In this document: positions 1 through 8,830 of the stretch, in pieces
Position numbering within the stretch: the stretch's first letter is position 1
Layout of the letters: every line of letters begins with the position of its first letter
From: JOPF133 sp035505095
Lineage (GTDB): Bacteria; Acidobacteriota; Terriglobia; Bryobacterales; Bryobacteraceae
Direction of reading: 5' to 3'
DNA: 64,000 bases
NCBI GenBank assembly: GCA_035505095.1
Contig: DATJRE010000235.1
Coordinates: 1-64,000, forward strand
Program-made: the position numbers and the translations under genes
The notes under the pieces: model-generated
The model's database searches: none
Told to the model about the DNA's origin: nothing
Seen by the model: only the letters and a program-made list of their open reading frames with translations

Positions 1-170
1 AAAAGCGGCCTGCCGCCGACGGCCAGACACGCGCCGCCGTGACCCGCGCCGTCGTGGAGTATGTTTGCCCGCACGTGAGTGGCGATTGCCAGGCTCAGGA
101 TGGTGAGCGTGTCGCGGGGTTCGTAAGGCTCGGCCCCGGCCGGGGAATCGGGGTTCGGCGACACTCTCAA
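1..170 (-). CDS. Partial N-terminus of a possible membrane metalloprotease-like protein
   Basis: An open frame enters at the window edge and reads leftwards from a TTG at 170 (or a GTG at 164). After about 20 polar residues it gives a hydrophobic stretch (TLTILSLAIATHV) and then LHDGAGHGGACLAVGGRPL. A His-x3-4-Gly-His segment followed by a small-residue C/GG patch resembles the first helix of site-2-protease-like or M50-type membrane proteins, where HExxH is usual; here the motif would be a variant, HDGAGH. Only about 56 residues are visible, there is no good Shine-Dalgarno, and the frame is also open upstream of the TTG, so both start and family are uncertain. It lies on the same strand as the VWA gene that ends at 256. 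Confidence 0.4.
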   Translation of the reverse strand, partial: MRVSPNPDSPAGAEPYEPRDTLTILSLAIATHVRANILHDGAGHGGACLAVGGRPL

Positions 171-255
171 ATTACACCACAGGCCGGAGGAACGCCCGGC
201 GCTGGGTGCGCCGTTCGGGTAACCGCCGGTGGAATCCGTGACGGCCCGCGGCCTG

Positions 256-2370
256 TTACTGTACCAGCATCACCGGCGCTTGCCAGAAGGCCGCCTTCTT
301 GCCAGTCGGATCGAGTACCGTCACCTGGCAGTCGTATTTTCCGGGCGGCAACTTACTCAGAGAGAGGTCGAACTTCAGCGGCACGGTTTTCAGCCGGTTG
401 GGAAGTTCCTCGGTGACGCCCAGCGGCGGCGTCTCAAAGGCCTTGGTCTGGCCGCGGTAGAAGGTGACGAAAGCGACCAGCGGCTGCTGGGGAGTGGCCC
501 CGCGCTGGTACGCCTGCAGATAGATATACATGTCGTTCCGGCGGCTGAACACGCGCGTGACGCTGGGCATCAGCTCAATACCGTCCTGAATCAGCGGATC
601 TACCGAGGGTGTCTTACTTTTGTTCGCTGTATATAGCGCGTCGCGCCTGTCGACGCGCTGTCCCGACAGGACCACGGAGCTGATGGGGATGCGCTCCTGG
701 ACCTTATTCAGGTTGGGAATCGTGAACTTGGTCATGTAAGTTCCGATGCGGCCGGTCTCTTCGTCGCGGGCCAGCAGCTTGATGGAATAGGTCCCGGGCA
801 GGACCACGAACCCGGCTTCGTACTCGATCGGCCGGTGCGCCAATTCGGCGGCCGTCTCTCCGCTGAGCTTGACATCCACGTGGTCGCGTAAATTGGTGAT
901 GGTGGCGTTGTACTCATCCTTGACCTCGCCGATGAACACGATCTCGGTGTGCTCGGCGCCCCGGCGGCGGGCCAGGGCCAGTTCGCTCCCAGGAATCTTG
1001 GCCACCAGGGGCACATAATATTCCGCCGAATTCAACTGGAAGTAATTCACCTCCATCTGGATGGTCAGGTCGGTGATAAAGTCCCCCTGCATCAGCGCGT
1101 CCAGAAGCTGGCGCTCCTTGTCGGCGGTGGTGAACTTATTCCACTCCCTACCGCCAAAGTAACCTTGCCGGTATTCCAACTTGGCGCCCTCATTGCCGTT
1201 GGCGAGGGTAATCTTGATGCGGCGGAACTTACCGTCCAGCGCCTGGTTACTAGAGTAGTAGCCGATAATGTAATAGCTGGCCACCGACTGTTGCGCCATC
1301 ACTACGCCTCGCGAGAGGTCGTTGTTATCCAGCAGCGCCTTACCGCCCGTATCGCTGGCCAGCCCGTACAGGGTATCCTGCGATTTCTGGAAGTTGTTGT
1401 TGAACGCCATGGCCGAAGATCCCGAGTACATGGCCTTGCTGCCCGGCGATCCGTGGGTAGCATCGCCCAGCGGCGGCGTCGCCACCAACCCGCGCGCATC
1501 CACAGTGTAGAACACCACGTTGGCTTTCAAAGCGGCTTGGGTGGTGGCCTGAAACTGCGCCTGGTTGTCCACGCCGTTGAGTTGCAGGCCGCTCGCGAAG
1601 TACACCAGCACCTTCTTTTCGTTGAGCGTGCCTAACATCTTCACGGCGGTCTGTAGCGCCGAAAGCTGGCGATCGGTGTTGAACAGGTTGAACTCACTGT
1701 CGTCCTCGCCAAACGCGCTTCCCGTATCGGCGGCACTGTCGTCGGCGTTCAATTCGTCCAGTCCCTGCCCTTCGCCGATGAACAGCTTGGTTAGCACCGT
1801 GAGTAATTGGTCGCGGTCGTTGGTGAAGTCCTGCAACACCTGCACCGACGCGCCGTTGTAATCCATCACGGCCATCAGGTCCGGCGGAGTCATCTGGGTG
1901 GTGATGAACTTATAGGCAGCGGCCTGGGCGCGCATCTGGTCGGCTTGCGGCATGGCGCTCATATCGAAGTACATCACCATCAGGCGGCGGTTCTGGTAGT
2001 GGATTTCGCCCGGGGGCTCGGGCGCAATCTGGGTCGCCGTCACGCCGGGTACCGGCGGCTTGGTATCGGCAGCCGCGGCGGCCGGAGCCGGGGTCTTCGG
2101 CAGAGGCGGCAGCGGTTCGTCGGTTAACTTCTGGAAGGAGCAGATCTTAATGGTCTGCGGAACGCCATCCTCGGTCACCACGAAATCTTTGGCCGTGAGG
2201 CCCTCGATCACTTTACCGTTCCTGTCCTTCACGGTCACGGTTTCTTCCACCAGTTGGCTGGTGGCTGAGAACGTTACCGGCTTGGCGCCGCCGGGCGCCG
2301 GGGCGGGAGCATTCTGCTGCTGCGCCAGGGCTAGAATTGCGAGTAACAGTGAGCATGCGATCCGTCGCAT
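256..2370 (-). CDS. Secreted VWA-domain protein (acidobacterial VWFA-related family)
   Basis: A 704-residue exported protein. It starts MRRIACSLLLAILALAQ, a typical signal peptide. A Pro/Ala-rich stretch follows, then a conserved segment on unintended protein-to-protein 'VKDRNGKVIEGLTAKDFVV' type sequence (a short Ig-like module of this family), and then a VWA domain beginning around MYFDMSAMPQ. The MIDAS motif is degenerate: DxSxM instead of DxSxS. The C-terminal third is a beta-rich region with no recognised catalytic site. The ATG at 2370 was chosen because a GGAGG lies 11 nt upstream, inside the 3' end of the preceding gene, and because it gives a clean signal peptide; an in-frame ATG at 2388 is possible. 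Only 5 nt separate it from the Oar-like receptor stop at 2376, so the two are probably co-transcribed. Members of this family are abundant in Acidobacteria; their role is unknown, with protein-protein interaction outside the inner membrane the likely one. Confidence 0.88.
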   Translation of the reverse strand: MRRIACSLLLAILALAQQQNAPAPAPGGAKPVTFSATSQLVEETVTVKDRNGKVIEGLTAKDFVVTEDGVPQTIKICSFQKLTDEPLPPLPKTPAPAAAAADTKPPVPGVTATQIAPEPPGEIHYQNRRLMVMYFDMSAMPQADQMRAQAAAYKFITTQMTPPDLMAVMDYNGASVQVLQDFTNDRDQLLTVLTKLFIGEGQGLDELNADDSAADTGSAFGEDDSEFNLFNTDRQLSALQTAVKMLGTLNEKKVLVYFASGLQLNGVDNQAQFQATTQAALKANVVFYTVDARGLVATPPLGDATHGSPGSKAMYSGSSAMAFNNNFQKSQDTLYGLASDTGGKALLDNNDLSRGVVMAQQSVASYYIIGYYSSNQALDGKFRRIKITLANGNEGAKLEYRQGYFGGREWNKFTTADKERQLLDALMQGDFITDLTIQMEVNYFQLNSAEYYVPLVAKIPGSELALARRRGAEHTEIVFIGEVKDEYNATITNLRDHVDVKLSGETAAELAHRPIEYEAGFVVLPGTYSIKLLARDEETGRIGTYMTKFTIPNLNKVQERIPISSVVLSGQRVDRRDALYTANKSKTPSVDPLIQDGIELMPSVTRVFSRRNDMYIYLQAYQRGATPQQPLVAFVTFYRGQTKAFETPPLGVTEELPNRLKTVPLKFDLSLSKLPPGKYDCQVTVLDPTGKKAAFWQAPVMLVQ

Positions 2371-2375
2371 TGGCC

Positions 2376-5300
2376 TTAAAACCTCCATCTTACGGTGGCC
2401 TGCAGTTTGCGCATTCCGTTCGCCGAAAGCGGCAAACCGAATTGCGCATTGCCAAGGGTTGTATTCCAACTCGGGAAGGTTACGTTGTTAAGTAAGTTTG
2501 TGGCGTCGAAGCGCACATCCAGGTGGTCGGTGAAGGTGCGTCCCATGGACCCGCTCAGCGAAAACTGGGCGGGGCCGGTGATGCTGTCGCGCCCCGCATC
2601 GCCCCACTGGCCGGGCAGCGGCGCGATGTAGGCCGCCGGATTCAACCAGCGCCCGGCAGGGGCACTGTAAACCGAGACTCCGGTGTATTCCGGTCGAATG
2701 CAGCAGGTGAATCCGGTGGGCGGGACGGCCACCAGGTCGCTGGGCGTCAACGGCAGACCGGTGCCCAGGGTGAGCGTCGTAACGAAGGTCCATCCCTTGA
2801 AAATAGCCCCGCGCCAGCCACTCAGCAACGCCCCGCCGTGCAATCCGGTGCCGGGACTGTACTGCGCCGTCACGGTCGCCTCGTGGCGTTGATCGAAGTT
2901 GGAAAGCCCGCGTTCGGCGCTCAGGTCCAGCCAGTTTTGGGCGATCACCGCGGAGGTGCCACCCGATCCGTAAGCGCCGCCCGCGCCACCAAGGGCGGCG
3001 TCGTCAATCGCTTTGGCGTACGTGTAAGTGATGCTGGCTTGAAACCCGGCGTGGAACCGCCGCCGGATTTGAAGCTGGCCGGCTTCGCGGGTGGAGTTAC
3101 CGTTGGATGTTTCGTAGTAATATCCCGCGGGGCAGGTCGGGCAGGGGTTCTGCGCACCAATGGGATAAGTGTTCGGCTCGAATTCCTGCGTAGCGCGGGT
3201 TCCCTTGGTGCCCAGGTAAGTGGCCGTCAGGACGATGCCTTCCATCAGGTCCTGCTGCACCGAGACCTGCCAGTTCTGGGCGTAGCCGATACGGAAATCC
3301 GGATCGACGCCGAAGGTGTTGGGGAGAACGCCGGGAATGGCGTTGAAACCATTAGCCAGGGTCAGCGGATTAGCCGTGGTGTTCTGCAGGCTGAGGGTCT
3401 TCGAGAAAGGATACTGCTGGGCCATCTCCTGGACAATCGACGAATAGACGGATGTGTTGAAGCTGACCTTATAACCGGCGCGCACCAGCATGGACGAGCC
3501 GAAGAACGGGTGCCAGGCGATGCCGAGGCCCGGTTCAAACCCGCCCGTATCCGAGTGCAAGAGGGCGTTCGGATAGTGCTGCCCGGTAATCGAGCCAATC
3601 GGGTTGGTGCCCAGGACGGGGGCCACCGAGGTAAATCCCGGCGCCACGTCCAGGTTCACCAGCCGGCCGTACTGCTCGGTAATCGGCGACTGGTATTCCC
3701 AGCGCAGGCCGCCATTGATGGTCAGACCCGAGGAAACTCTCCAGTCGTCGTTGAAGTAGGCGTCCAGCCAGGTGGTATGAAAATACTTGTCGGCGTTGCC
3801 GAAGGCAATCGAACTGGCGTCCGGAATGCCTAGCAGGAAATCGGCGAAATCGTACCCCGACGCGGCGCCGGTAAAGGTGAACGTCCCGCGCGGATCCTGC
3901 TGGTAGAGCGGGCTGGAATCGATGCGCCGGTAATCCATTCCGAAACTGATATTGTGCGGCCGGTGGATCCAGTAGACCGTCGGACTCAAAATGCTGGTTT
4001 GGCGGCGTTGCACCGATTCTTCGCCATCGCTGAGGCCGGAAATGCCGCTCGCGAAATTCAGCGCCGGCGGTCCCCAGTTGATGGGATCCTGATTATCTCC
4101 CGTAATGCCCGCCTGGCCGGCGATGTTTTCTTTATTGGCGAAGTAAGGCGTGGAGGTGACCGTGTAGCGGCTGAAGTTGTAACTCAGCAGTCCTGTCCAT
4201 TCCCGGTTGAAGATGTGCCGCCATGCCAGGTTGGCGTTCATGGCGCTGCTGTTGGACGTGTCCACGAAGCCGAACAAATTGGGATTTTTGCCGTCGGTGC
4301 CCTGGTAGTTGAAGACGCCGTTGATGAAATTATAGCGGTTGATGGTGCGGTTGATGCGGGTCTGCAGCACTTCCATGTTATTGGTGCTGTCGATGGGAAC
4401 CTGGTAGTTCAGCAGGCTGGACTGCAGGAAATTGGGCATCGGATAGAGGTTCAGCAGCGTAGCGGCCTGCGGGCTGATGCGATTCTGCGGGATGATATTG
4501 CCGGGAAAAGGTTGACCGGTGGTCGGATCGGTCACCGTCACGGGCAATTGCGAGAAATCGCCGGAGCGCTGGGCCTCGGTGGGCATCAGTCCCGGCGTGC
4601 TGCTGGTATTGCGGTTGCGGCGGATCTGCAGGTTGAGAAAGAAATTGCCACTGTTGGGCGACCAATGGGTGAGATGGGGGATATAAAGAGGTCCGCCCAA
4701 CGTCCCTCCGAAAGTCATGTTGTTGTAATACGCCTTGGGGGTGTCGGCGCCGTTGACCGAAAACGGGGTGGCATCCAGCACGGAGTTATCGAGGGTGGAA
4801 AACAGCGCTCCGCGGTACATCGAGCCGGGCCCCCGGCGCGCGTTGCCGATGGCGCGTGACTCGATCCCGTTACTGGAACTGCCGTTCACCAGCAGGGCGT
4901 CCGAGGAGCTTTGGGCGAACTCGTTGGGGGCCGCCGATGCCGCGTTTTCGCCGGGCAGAGAGGCCGCGCCGGCCGAGGCGTTCAGTTCGGTACGTTGGAA
5001 ACCGCTGGGCGTATTGGTGGGCGCGGCTTGCGCATTCTTTTTGCCCTTCTTGGACTTTCCTTTGCCGTTGCCGCCCTTATTGGCTGCCGCCACTGCGGCG
5101 TTGATACTGGGAGTCGCTCCAGCGTTGCCGGCGGCCGCGGAAGTTCCGGATGCCGCTGCTCCGGCCGCCGCGGCCGTTCCTGGAGCCGCGCCGGCCGTGG
5201 CGGTGGTCGATACCGCCCCGGCGGCTGGAGGCGCCGCGGGCGTCTCCGCCACCGGTTTAATCTGGTCCACCGGCAGCAACTGCATATCCCAAACCGGGCT

Positions 5301-5603
5301 GGGCGCGTCCGGCGCCACCGCCACTTCTTTGACCTCCGGCTTGAAGCACAGCATTTCCACCTTGATGGTCCAGATCCCATCCTTCAACTCGGGGAAGGAA
5401 TAAATCCCGTTCTGATCGGTGATGGCCTCCAGTTTTTTGTCGTCCTGGGTCGCCGTCACCGTGGCGCCGGGCAGGGGAAGGCCGCCGAACTTGACCACAC
5501 CGTGGTGCTCGGAAGCCATCAGGACGGAAGCCGCCAGCCAGGCCAGCAGGCAGTTTTGGAACAGCCGGTTTTGGAACAGCTTTGATATATATTTCAGTGC
5601 CAC
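2376..5603 (-). CDS. Oar-like TonB-dependent receptor with carboxypeptidase-regulatory-like N-terminus
   Basis: About 1075 residues of outer-membrane protein. After a signal peptide (LLAWLAASVLMA) comes a carboxypeptidase-D-regulatory-like beta-sandwich (FGGLPLPGATVTATQ ... GIYSFPELKDG). Next is an unusual Ala/Gly/Thr-rich linker of roughly 70 residues ending in a Lys/Gly tract, then a large beta-barrel with alternating aromatic strands and a terminal aromatic F (ATVRWRF), the usual barrel end recognised by the assembly machinery. Start choice: GTG at 5603 has GGGAG 10 nt upstream and gives a compact signal peptide. An ATG at 5666, just inside the end of the frameshifted gene, is the alternative. 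Substrate unknown. Such Oar-like receptors are expanded in Acidobacteria and are thought to import large or polymeric nutrients. The VWA gene follows 5 nt downstream, suggesting a joint role at the cell surface. Confidence 0.85.
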   Translation of the reverse strand: MALKYISKLFQNRLFQNCLLAWLAASVLMASEHHGVVKFGGLPLPGATVTATQDDKKLEAITDQNGIYSFPELKDGIWTIKVEMLCFKPEVKEVAVAPDAPSPVWDMQLLPVDQIKPVAETPAAPPAAGAVSTTATAGAAPGTAAAAGAAASGTSAAAGNAGATPSINAAVAAANKGGNGKGKSKKGKKNAQAAPTNTPSGFQRTELNASAGAASLPGENAASAAPNEFAQSSSDALLVNGSSSNGIESRAIGNARRGPGSMYRGALFSTLDNSVLDATPFSVNGADTPKAYYNNMTFGGTLGGPLYIPHLTHWSPNSGNFFLNLQIRRNRNTSSTPGLMPTEAQRSGDFSQLPVTVTDPTTGQPFPGNIIPQNRISPQAATLLNLYPMPNFLQSSLLNYQVPIDSTNNMEVLQTRINRTINRYNFINGVFNYQGTDGKNPNLFGFVDTSNSSAMNANLAWRHIFNREWTGLLSYNFSRYTVTSTPYFANKENIAGQAGITGDNQDPINWGPPALNFASGISGLSDGEESVQRRQTSILSPTVYWIHRPHNISFGMDYRRIDSSPLYQQDPRGTFTFTGAASGYDFADFLLGIPDASSIAFGNADKYFHTTWLDAYFNDDWRVSSGLTINGGLRWEYQSPITEQYGRLVNLDVAPGFTSVAPVLGTNPIGSITGQHYPNALLHSDTGGFEPGLGIAWHPFFGSSMLVRAGYKVSFNTSVYSSIVQEMAQQYPFSKTLSLQNTTANPLTLANGFNAIPGVLPNTFGVDPDFRIGYAQNWQVSVQQDLMEGIVLTATYLGTKGTRATQEFEPNTYPIGAQNPCPTCPAGYYYETSNGNSTREAGQLQIRRRFHAGFQASITYTYAKAIDDAALGGAGGAYGSGGTSAVIAQNWLDLSAERGLSNFDQRHEATVTAQYSPGTGLHGGALLSGWRGAIFKGWTFVTTLTLGTGLPLTPSDLVAVPPTGFTCCIRPEYTGVSVYSAPAGRWLNPAAYIAPLPGQWGDAGRDSITGPAQFSLSGSMGRTFTDHLDVRFDATNLLNNVTFPSWNTTLGNAQFGLPLSANGMRKLQATVRWRF

Positions 5604-5668
5604 TCTATTCGGGCTCCCATATCGCTCATTGCCAGGTTCAGTTTTCCACCGGCGCCTTTTCCGCATGG

Positions 5669-6148
5669 TCAATTACCAGGATATCCACCGATCTCGAAAG
5701 TCCGCGATTCGTCCACCGGTTTCAGCTTGAATCCGCCCTTGGCCACCGCCAGCGCATAACCCGCCATCTCCTTCTGCTCGTGGTGTAACGCCAGTTTGAA
5801 CCGCTCCGCTAACAGCGCCTGCAACATCGGCGGGACTTGCTCCCTGGGCGTATTCTCATCAACTGGGCCGCCACATCGTAACGCTCGGAAACCAGCCAAT
5901 CCGGCCCCGAGATCTGATAATCCCTCACCTGCCACGCGCATCACCAGAGACCGGAGCGTGACATTGCTGTAGGCGACGCTGCCCGGGTCGCTCGACGAAA
6001 TCCGCCGCGTTCCGCCGCCGGCGACCGGCGCGGCAGGCTTCACCGAAGCCACTTCAAACATGGGCCCTGCCGGCATTCCCTGCCCGAAAGCCGCCCCTGC
6101 CGCGCAAACCAGCAGGACTGCTCCCGGCCTCCGTCCTCTTATCTTCAA
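5669..6148 (-). pseudogene. TIGR03435-family soil protein, with two compensating frameshifts and a missing C-terminus
   Basis: The TTG at 6148, with GAGAGG 6 nt upstream, gives a signal peptide ending near AAFGQ, then FEVASVKPA, the hallmark start of the TIGR03435 family. The middle is out of frame. The open frame reads VMRVAGEGLSDLGAGLAGF, but the +1 frame from 5928 to about 5860 reads VRDYQISGPDWLVSERYDVA, the family consensus. The first frame resumes with ENTPREQVPPMLQALLAERF and the family continues to VAKGGFKL. The frame therefore shifts near 5930 and back near 5858 without creating a stop. The protein ends at 159 residues, whereas family members usually continue for another 80-150. Probably a decaying gene, unless both shifts are sequencing errors. 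Function of the family unknown. Confidence 0.7.
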
Positions 6149-6675
6149 CGCAATCCTCTCCGGATCTGTTCCTCTATTTGACGCCGCAGAATGCTAAATG
6201 TTTAGCCTTTTCACCACAGTTATTATCTGGAAGACGTCCTACCGGCGCGGTTTGTGACACCCCGGTCTTTACCGGGGCCCGTGTGCCGCGAACACTACAG
6301 GTGTTGACCGCCAGCGCGAAAAGCATCGCCTTCCTACTAAAGAAATCGTACCGTGGTTTGACCGGGGGTGGGCCCGCTCACCGCGGAGACACGGAGCCCG
6401 CACTGCCGCGCTGGCGAAGGACCCGCAAACCATCGGCCGCCTATGGGACGCCCTCAACCTGGAAAACACCACCCGGTGGCGCGGCTGGGAACGCCCCTGG
6501 AGGTAGCGCTTGCCGCTGCTGGGCTGGAGTCCGGCTGTCGCCAGCAATGTTCGCCAGCCACAGTTCCAATTGGGGCGCATACCCCCGTCTGGCAGGCCGT
6601 CCGCGTTTCCGCCGGCCGTTGCGGGTTACAGTCCGATGGTCCGATGGCGGTGGCCCGCAACCGCAACCGCCGGAT
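6149..6675. other. Intergenic region with no supported gene
   Basis: This 527-nt stretch lies between rarA and the broken TIGR03435 gene. Several overlapping open frames exist but none shows a domain, a ribosome site or codon bias. It contains a strong hairpin at 6260-6277. Near 6380-6396 it holds a short fragment which, on the minus strand, reads CTCCGTGTCTCCGCGGTGAG and is related to the interspersed repeat at 29230, 29380 and 31575. Promoter elements for the TIGR03435 gene were not found. Confidence 0.5.
6260..6277. terminator. Perfect 7-bp hairpin with tetraloop, possible transcript end of rarA
   Basis: CCCCGGT and ACCGGGG flank a CTTT loop. It lies about 400 nt beyond the rarA stop on the minus strand. 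There is no T-tract on either side, so it is not a classical intrinsic terminator; it could be a stabilising or Rho-associated structure. Confidence 0.35.
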
Positions 6676-7989
6676 TCAGGTTGAGTCCCGTTTCTTCGCC
6701 CGGCGCAACTCCTCTAACCTCTCGCCGATGCGCTTCTCCATGCCGCGATCGGTGGGGAAGTAATACCGGTGGCCGGCCAGCGACGGCGGCAGGCATTCCA
6801 TGTCCGTAATGGCGTCCTCGAACTTGTGCGCGTGCTGGTAGCCCTCGCCGTATCCCCACGCCTTCATGGAGCGGGTGACGGCGTTGCGCAGGTTCATGGG
6901 GACCGGCTCGGCGATGGTGCTCTCGACGTCCTCGTGTACGGCGCCCAAGGCGCGATAGGCAGCGTCCGATTTGGGCGCCAGCGACAGATAAATGGCCGCC
7001 TGCGCCAAGGCCAGGTCGCCTTCGGGGATGCCCAGGAAATGTACTGCCTGCATGGCGGCCACGGCCTGTTCCAGGGCGCGCGGATCGGCCAAGCCGACAT
7101 CCTCGCTGGCCATGCGGATGAGCCGGCGGGCGATGTACAGACGGTCCTCTCCGGCCTCCAACATGCGGGTGAGCCAGTAGAGCGCCGCATCCACCTCGCT
7201 CGACCGCACGGATTTGTGCAGCGCGGAGATCAGGTTGAAATGCTCCTCGCCGCCTTTGTCGTAGAGCAGCACTTTGCGCTGCATGGCATCCTGCACAGCG
7301 GCTTCCGACAGTTCGCCGGAAGAGGCGGCCGCGGCGGCTTCGAGGGTGTTGTAAGCCTGGCGCGCATCGCCGTTGGAGTAGATGGCGATCTGTTCCAGCA
7401 GTTCCGGTGTCGCCATCAGCCCCACCACCGGCAGCGCCCGGCCGAGCAGCGTCACAATCTCCGGCACGGTGAGAAGACGGAGGGCATACACGCGGGATCG
7501 CGACAGCAGCGCTGAAATCACCTCAAACGACGGATTCTCGGTGGTGGCGCCGATCAGGATAATATCGCCGCGTTCGACATACGGCAGAAAGGCGTCCTGC
7601 TGCGCTTTGTTGAAGCGGTGGATCTCGTCGATGAAGAGGATGGTACGCCGGCCCATGCGGCGCAGGCGCTCGGCGTCCGCCATCACCGCCTTGATCTCCT
7701 TGATGCCGCTGAGCACTGCGCTGAACGGGATGAACTCGCAGCGCGTAAGGTGGGCGATGAGCCGGGCGAGGGTGGTCTTGCCAACGCCCGGCGGTCCCCA
7801 GAGAATGATGGACGTCAGCTCGTCGCGCTCGATCTGCCGGCGCAGCGGTTTGCCGGGGGCGAGAATGTGCTCCTGGCCGACGAAGTCTTCCAGGCGGTTG
7901 GGGCGCATCCGCTCCGCCAGGGGCCGTTTGGCACTGCCCGCATCGGCGAGCGGCTCGGCGGATGGCGGAGTGTTGTCGAACAGGCTCAT
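6676..7989 (-). CDS. rarA: Replication-associated recombination protein A (RarA/MgsA AAA ATPase)
   Basis: A 437-residue clamp-loader-like ATPase. Walker A is GPPGVGKTT (residues 65-73), Walker B ILFIDEIHR (117-125), and a sensor-1 region ATTENPSFE follows. An arginine-finger SRSR motif (163-166), the lid region and the tetramerisation domain (AEPVPMNLRNAVT ... KRIGERLEELR) are intact, and the length is normal for the family. RarA acts at stalled replication forks, interacting with SSB. Its ATG overlaps the stop of the upstream methyltransferase gene (ATGA), so translation is probably coupled. Confidence 0.96.
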   Translation of the reverse strand: MSLFDNTPPSAEPLADAGSAKRPLAERMRPNRLEDFVGQEHILAPGKPLRRQIERDELTSIILWGPPGVGKTTLARLIAHLTRCEFIPFSAVLSGIKEIKAVMADAERLRRMGRRTILFIDEIHRFNKAQQDAFLPYVERGDIILIGATTENPSFEVISALLSRSRVYALRLLTVPEIVTLLGRALPVVGLMATPELLEQIAIYSNGDARQAYNTLEAAAAASSGELSEAAVQDAMQRKVLLYDKGGEEHFNLISALHKSVRSSEVDAALYWLTRMLEAGEDRLYIARRLIRMASEDVGLADPRALEQAVAAMQAVHFLGIPEGDLALAQAAIYLSLAPKSDAAYRALGAVHEDVESTIAEPVPMNLRNAVTRSMKAWGYGEGYQHAHKFEDAITDMECLPPSLAGHRYYFPTDRGMEKRIGERLEELRRAKKRDST

Positions 7990-8792
7990 GGCAGCAACAC
8001 TCTCTGACGCCGGGCCTCATACAGCAGAATGCCGGCGGCCACGGCGGCGTTCAGCGATTCCACGCCGGCGGTGGGAATGGAAAGATCCTGGGCGGCCGCG
8101 CGCCACTCGGAGCTGACGCCGTGGGCCTCGCTGCCGATGATCAGGCCGCAATTGCCCGAAAGATCCGCGGCTGCCAGCGACCGGACGGCATCTCCCGCGC
8201 GCGCCGGCACCGCGGCGTAGAGTTCCACGCGATGCTGTTGGAGCGCCGCGCGGGCCAGGGCCGGGTCCACCGAGGGAAGGTAAGGCAGGCGGAAAAGCGA
8301 CCCCGCGGAAGCGCGCAGGGTCTTTGGATTGTAAGGGCTGACGGCGCCTTTCAGGAACAGCACCCCGGTGGCCCCGAAAGCCTCTGCCGCGCGCACGATG
8401 CTGCCGGCGTTGCCGGGGTCCTGCAGACCGTCCAGCACTACCACCAGCGGGCGGCCGCGAAACAAGTGGTCCAGGTCCCACACCGGCGGCTTCACCAGCG
8501 CCATGACGCCCTGACTGGTTTCCGTACCGGACAGGCTTTGGAACAGCGCCTCCGGCAGCACCGCCACCTGGACTCCCGGCAGGCGGCGCACGTGTTTCTC
8601 GGCGGCCGAATGCACCGGCTCGGCCGCCAGCACGTACTTCACTTCGCAATCGCTGCGCAGGGCTTCTTCCAGCAGGTGGAAGGTCTCGGCCACCCACAGC
8701 CCCTGCGCGGTCAGGCTGCCGCGGGCGATGGCGCGGCGCACCTCCTTCACCAGTGGATTGGCGGCGCTGGTAATCGTTTCAGCCCGGCGCAT
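7986..8792 (-). CDS. SPOUT-family RNA methyltransferase (TrmH/SpoU type)
   Basis: About 268 residues. The N-terminal substrate-binding domain begins with the typical ITSAANPLVKEVRR. The C-terminal SPOUT knot carries motif 1 (GLQDPGNAGSIVRAAEAFG, about residues 121-139), motif 2 (IIGSEAHGVS, about 217-226) and motif 3 (IPTAGVESLNAAVAAGILLYE), where the conserved Asn is present. It should 2'-O-methylate a ribose in rRNA or tRNA; the exact nucleotide cannot be told from sequence. It starts at an ATG that faces the divergent YdcF-like gene 38 nt away, so the short gap must hold both promoters. It is translationally coupled to rarA. Confidence 0.93.
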   Translation of the reverse strand: MRRAETITSAANPLVKEVRRAIARGSLTAQGLWVAETFHLLEEALRSDCEVKYVLAAEPVHSAAEKHVRRLPGVQVAVLPEALFQSLSGTETSQGVMALVKPPVWDLDHLFRGRPLVVVLDGLQDPGNAGSIVRAAEAFGATGVLFLKGAVSPYNPKTLRASAGSLFRLPYLPSVDPALARAALQQHRVELYAAVPARAGDAVRSLAAADLSGNCGLIIGSEAHGVSSEWRAAAQDLSIPTAGVESLNAAVAAGILLYEARRQRVLLP

Positions 8793-8797
8793 ACGAT

Positions 8798-8803
8798 TAC
8801 AAT
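8798..8803 (+). promoter_or_regulatory. Candidate -10 element (TACAAT) of the YdcF-like gene
   Basis: TACAAT lies 27 nt before the ATG at 8831 in the short divergent gap. No convincing -35 hexamer was seen at the expected distance, so this is a weak prediction. Confidence 0.35.
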
Positions 8804-8830
8804 GGTTTCCGAAGGTTCAGAATACCGCAC

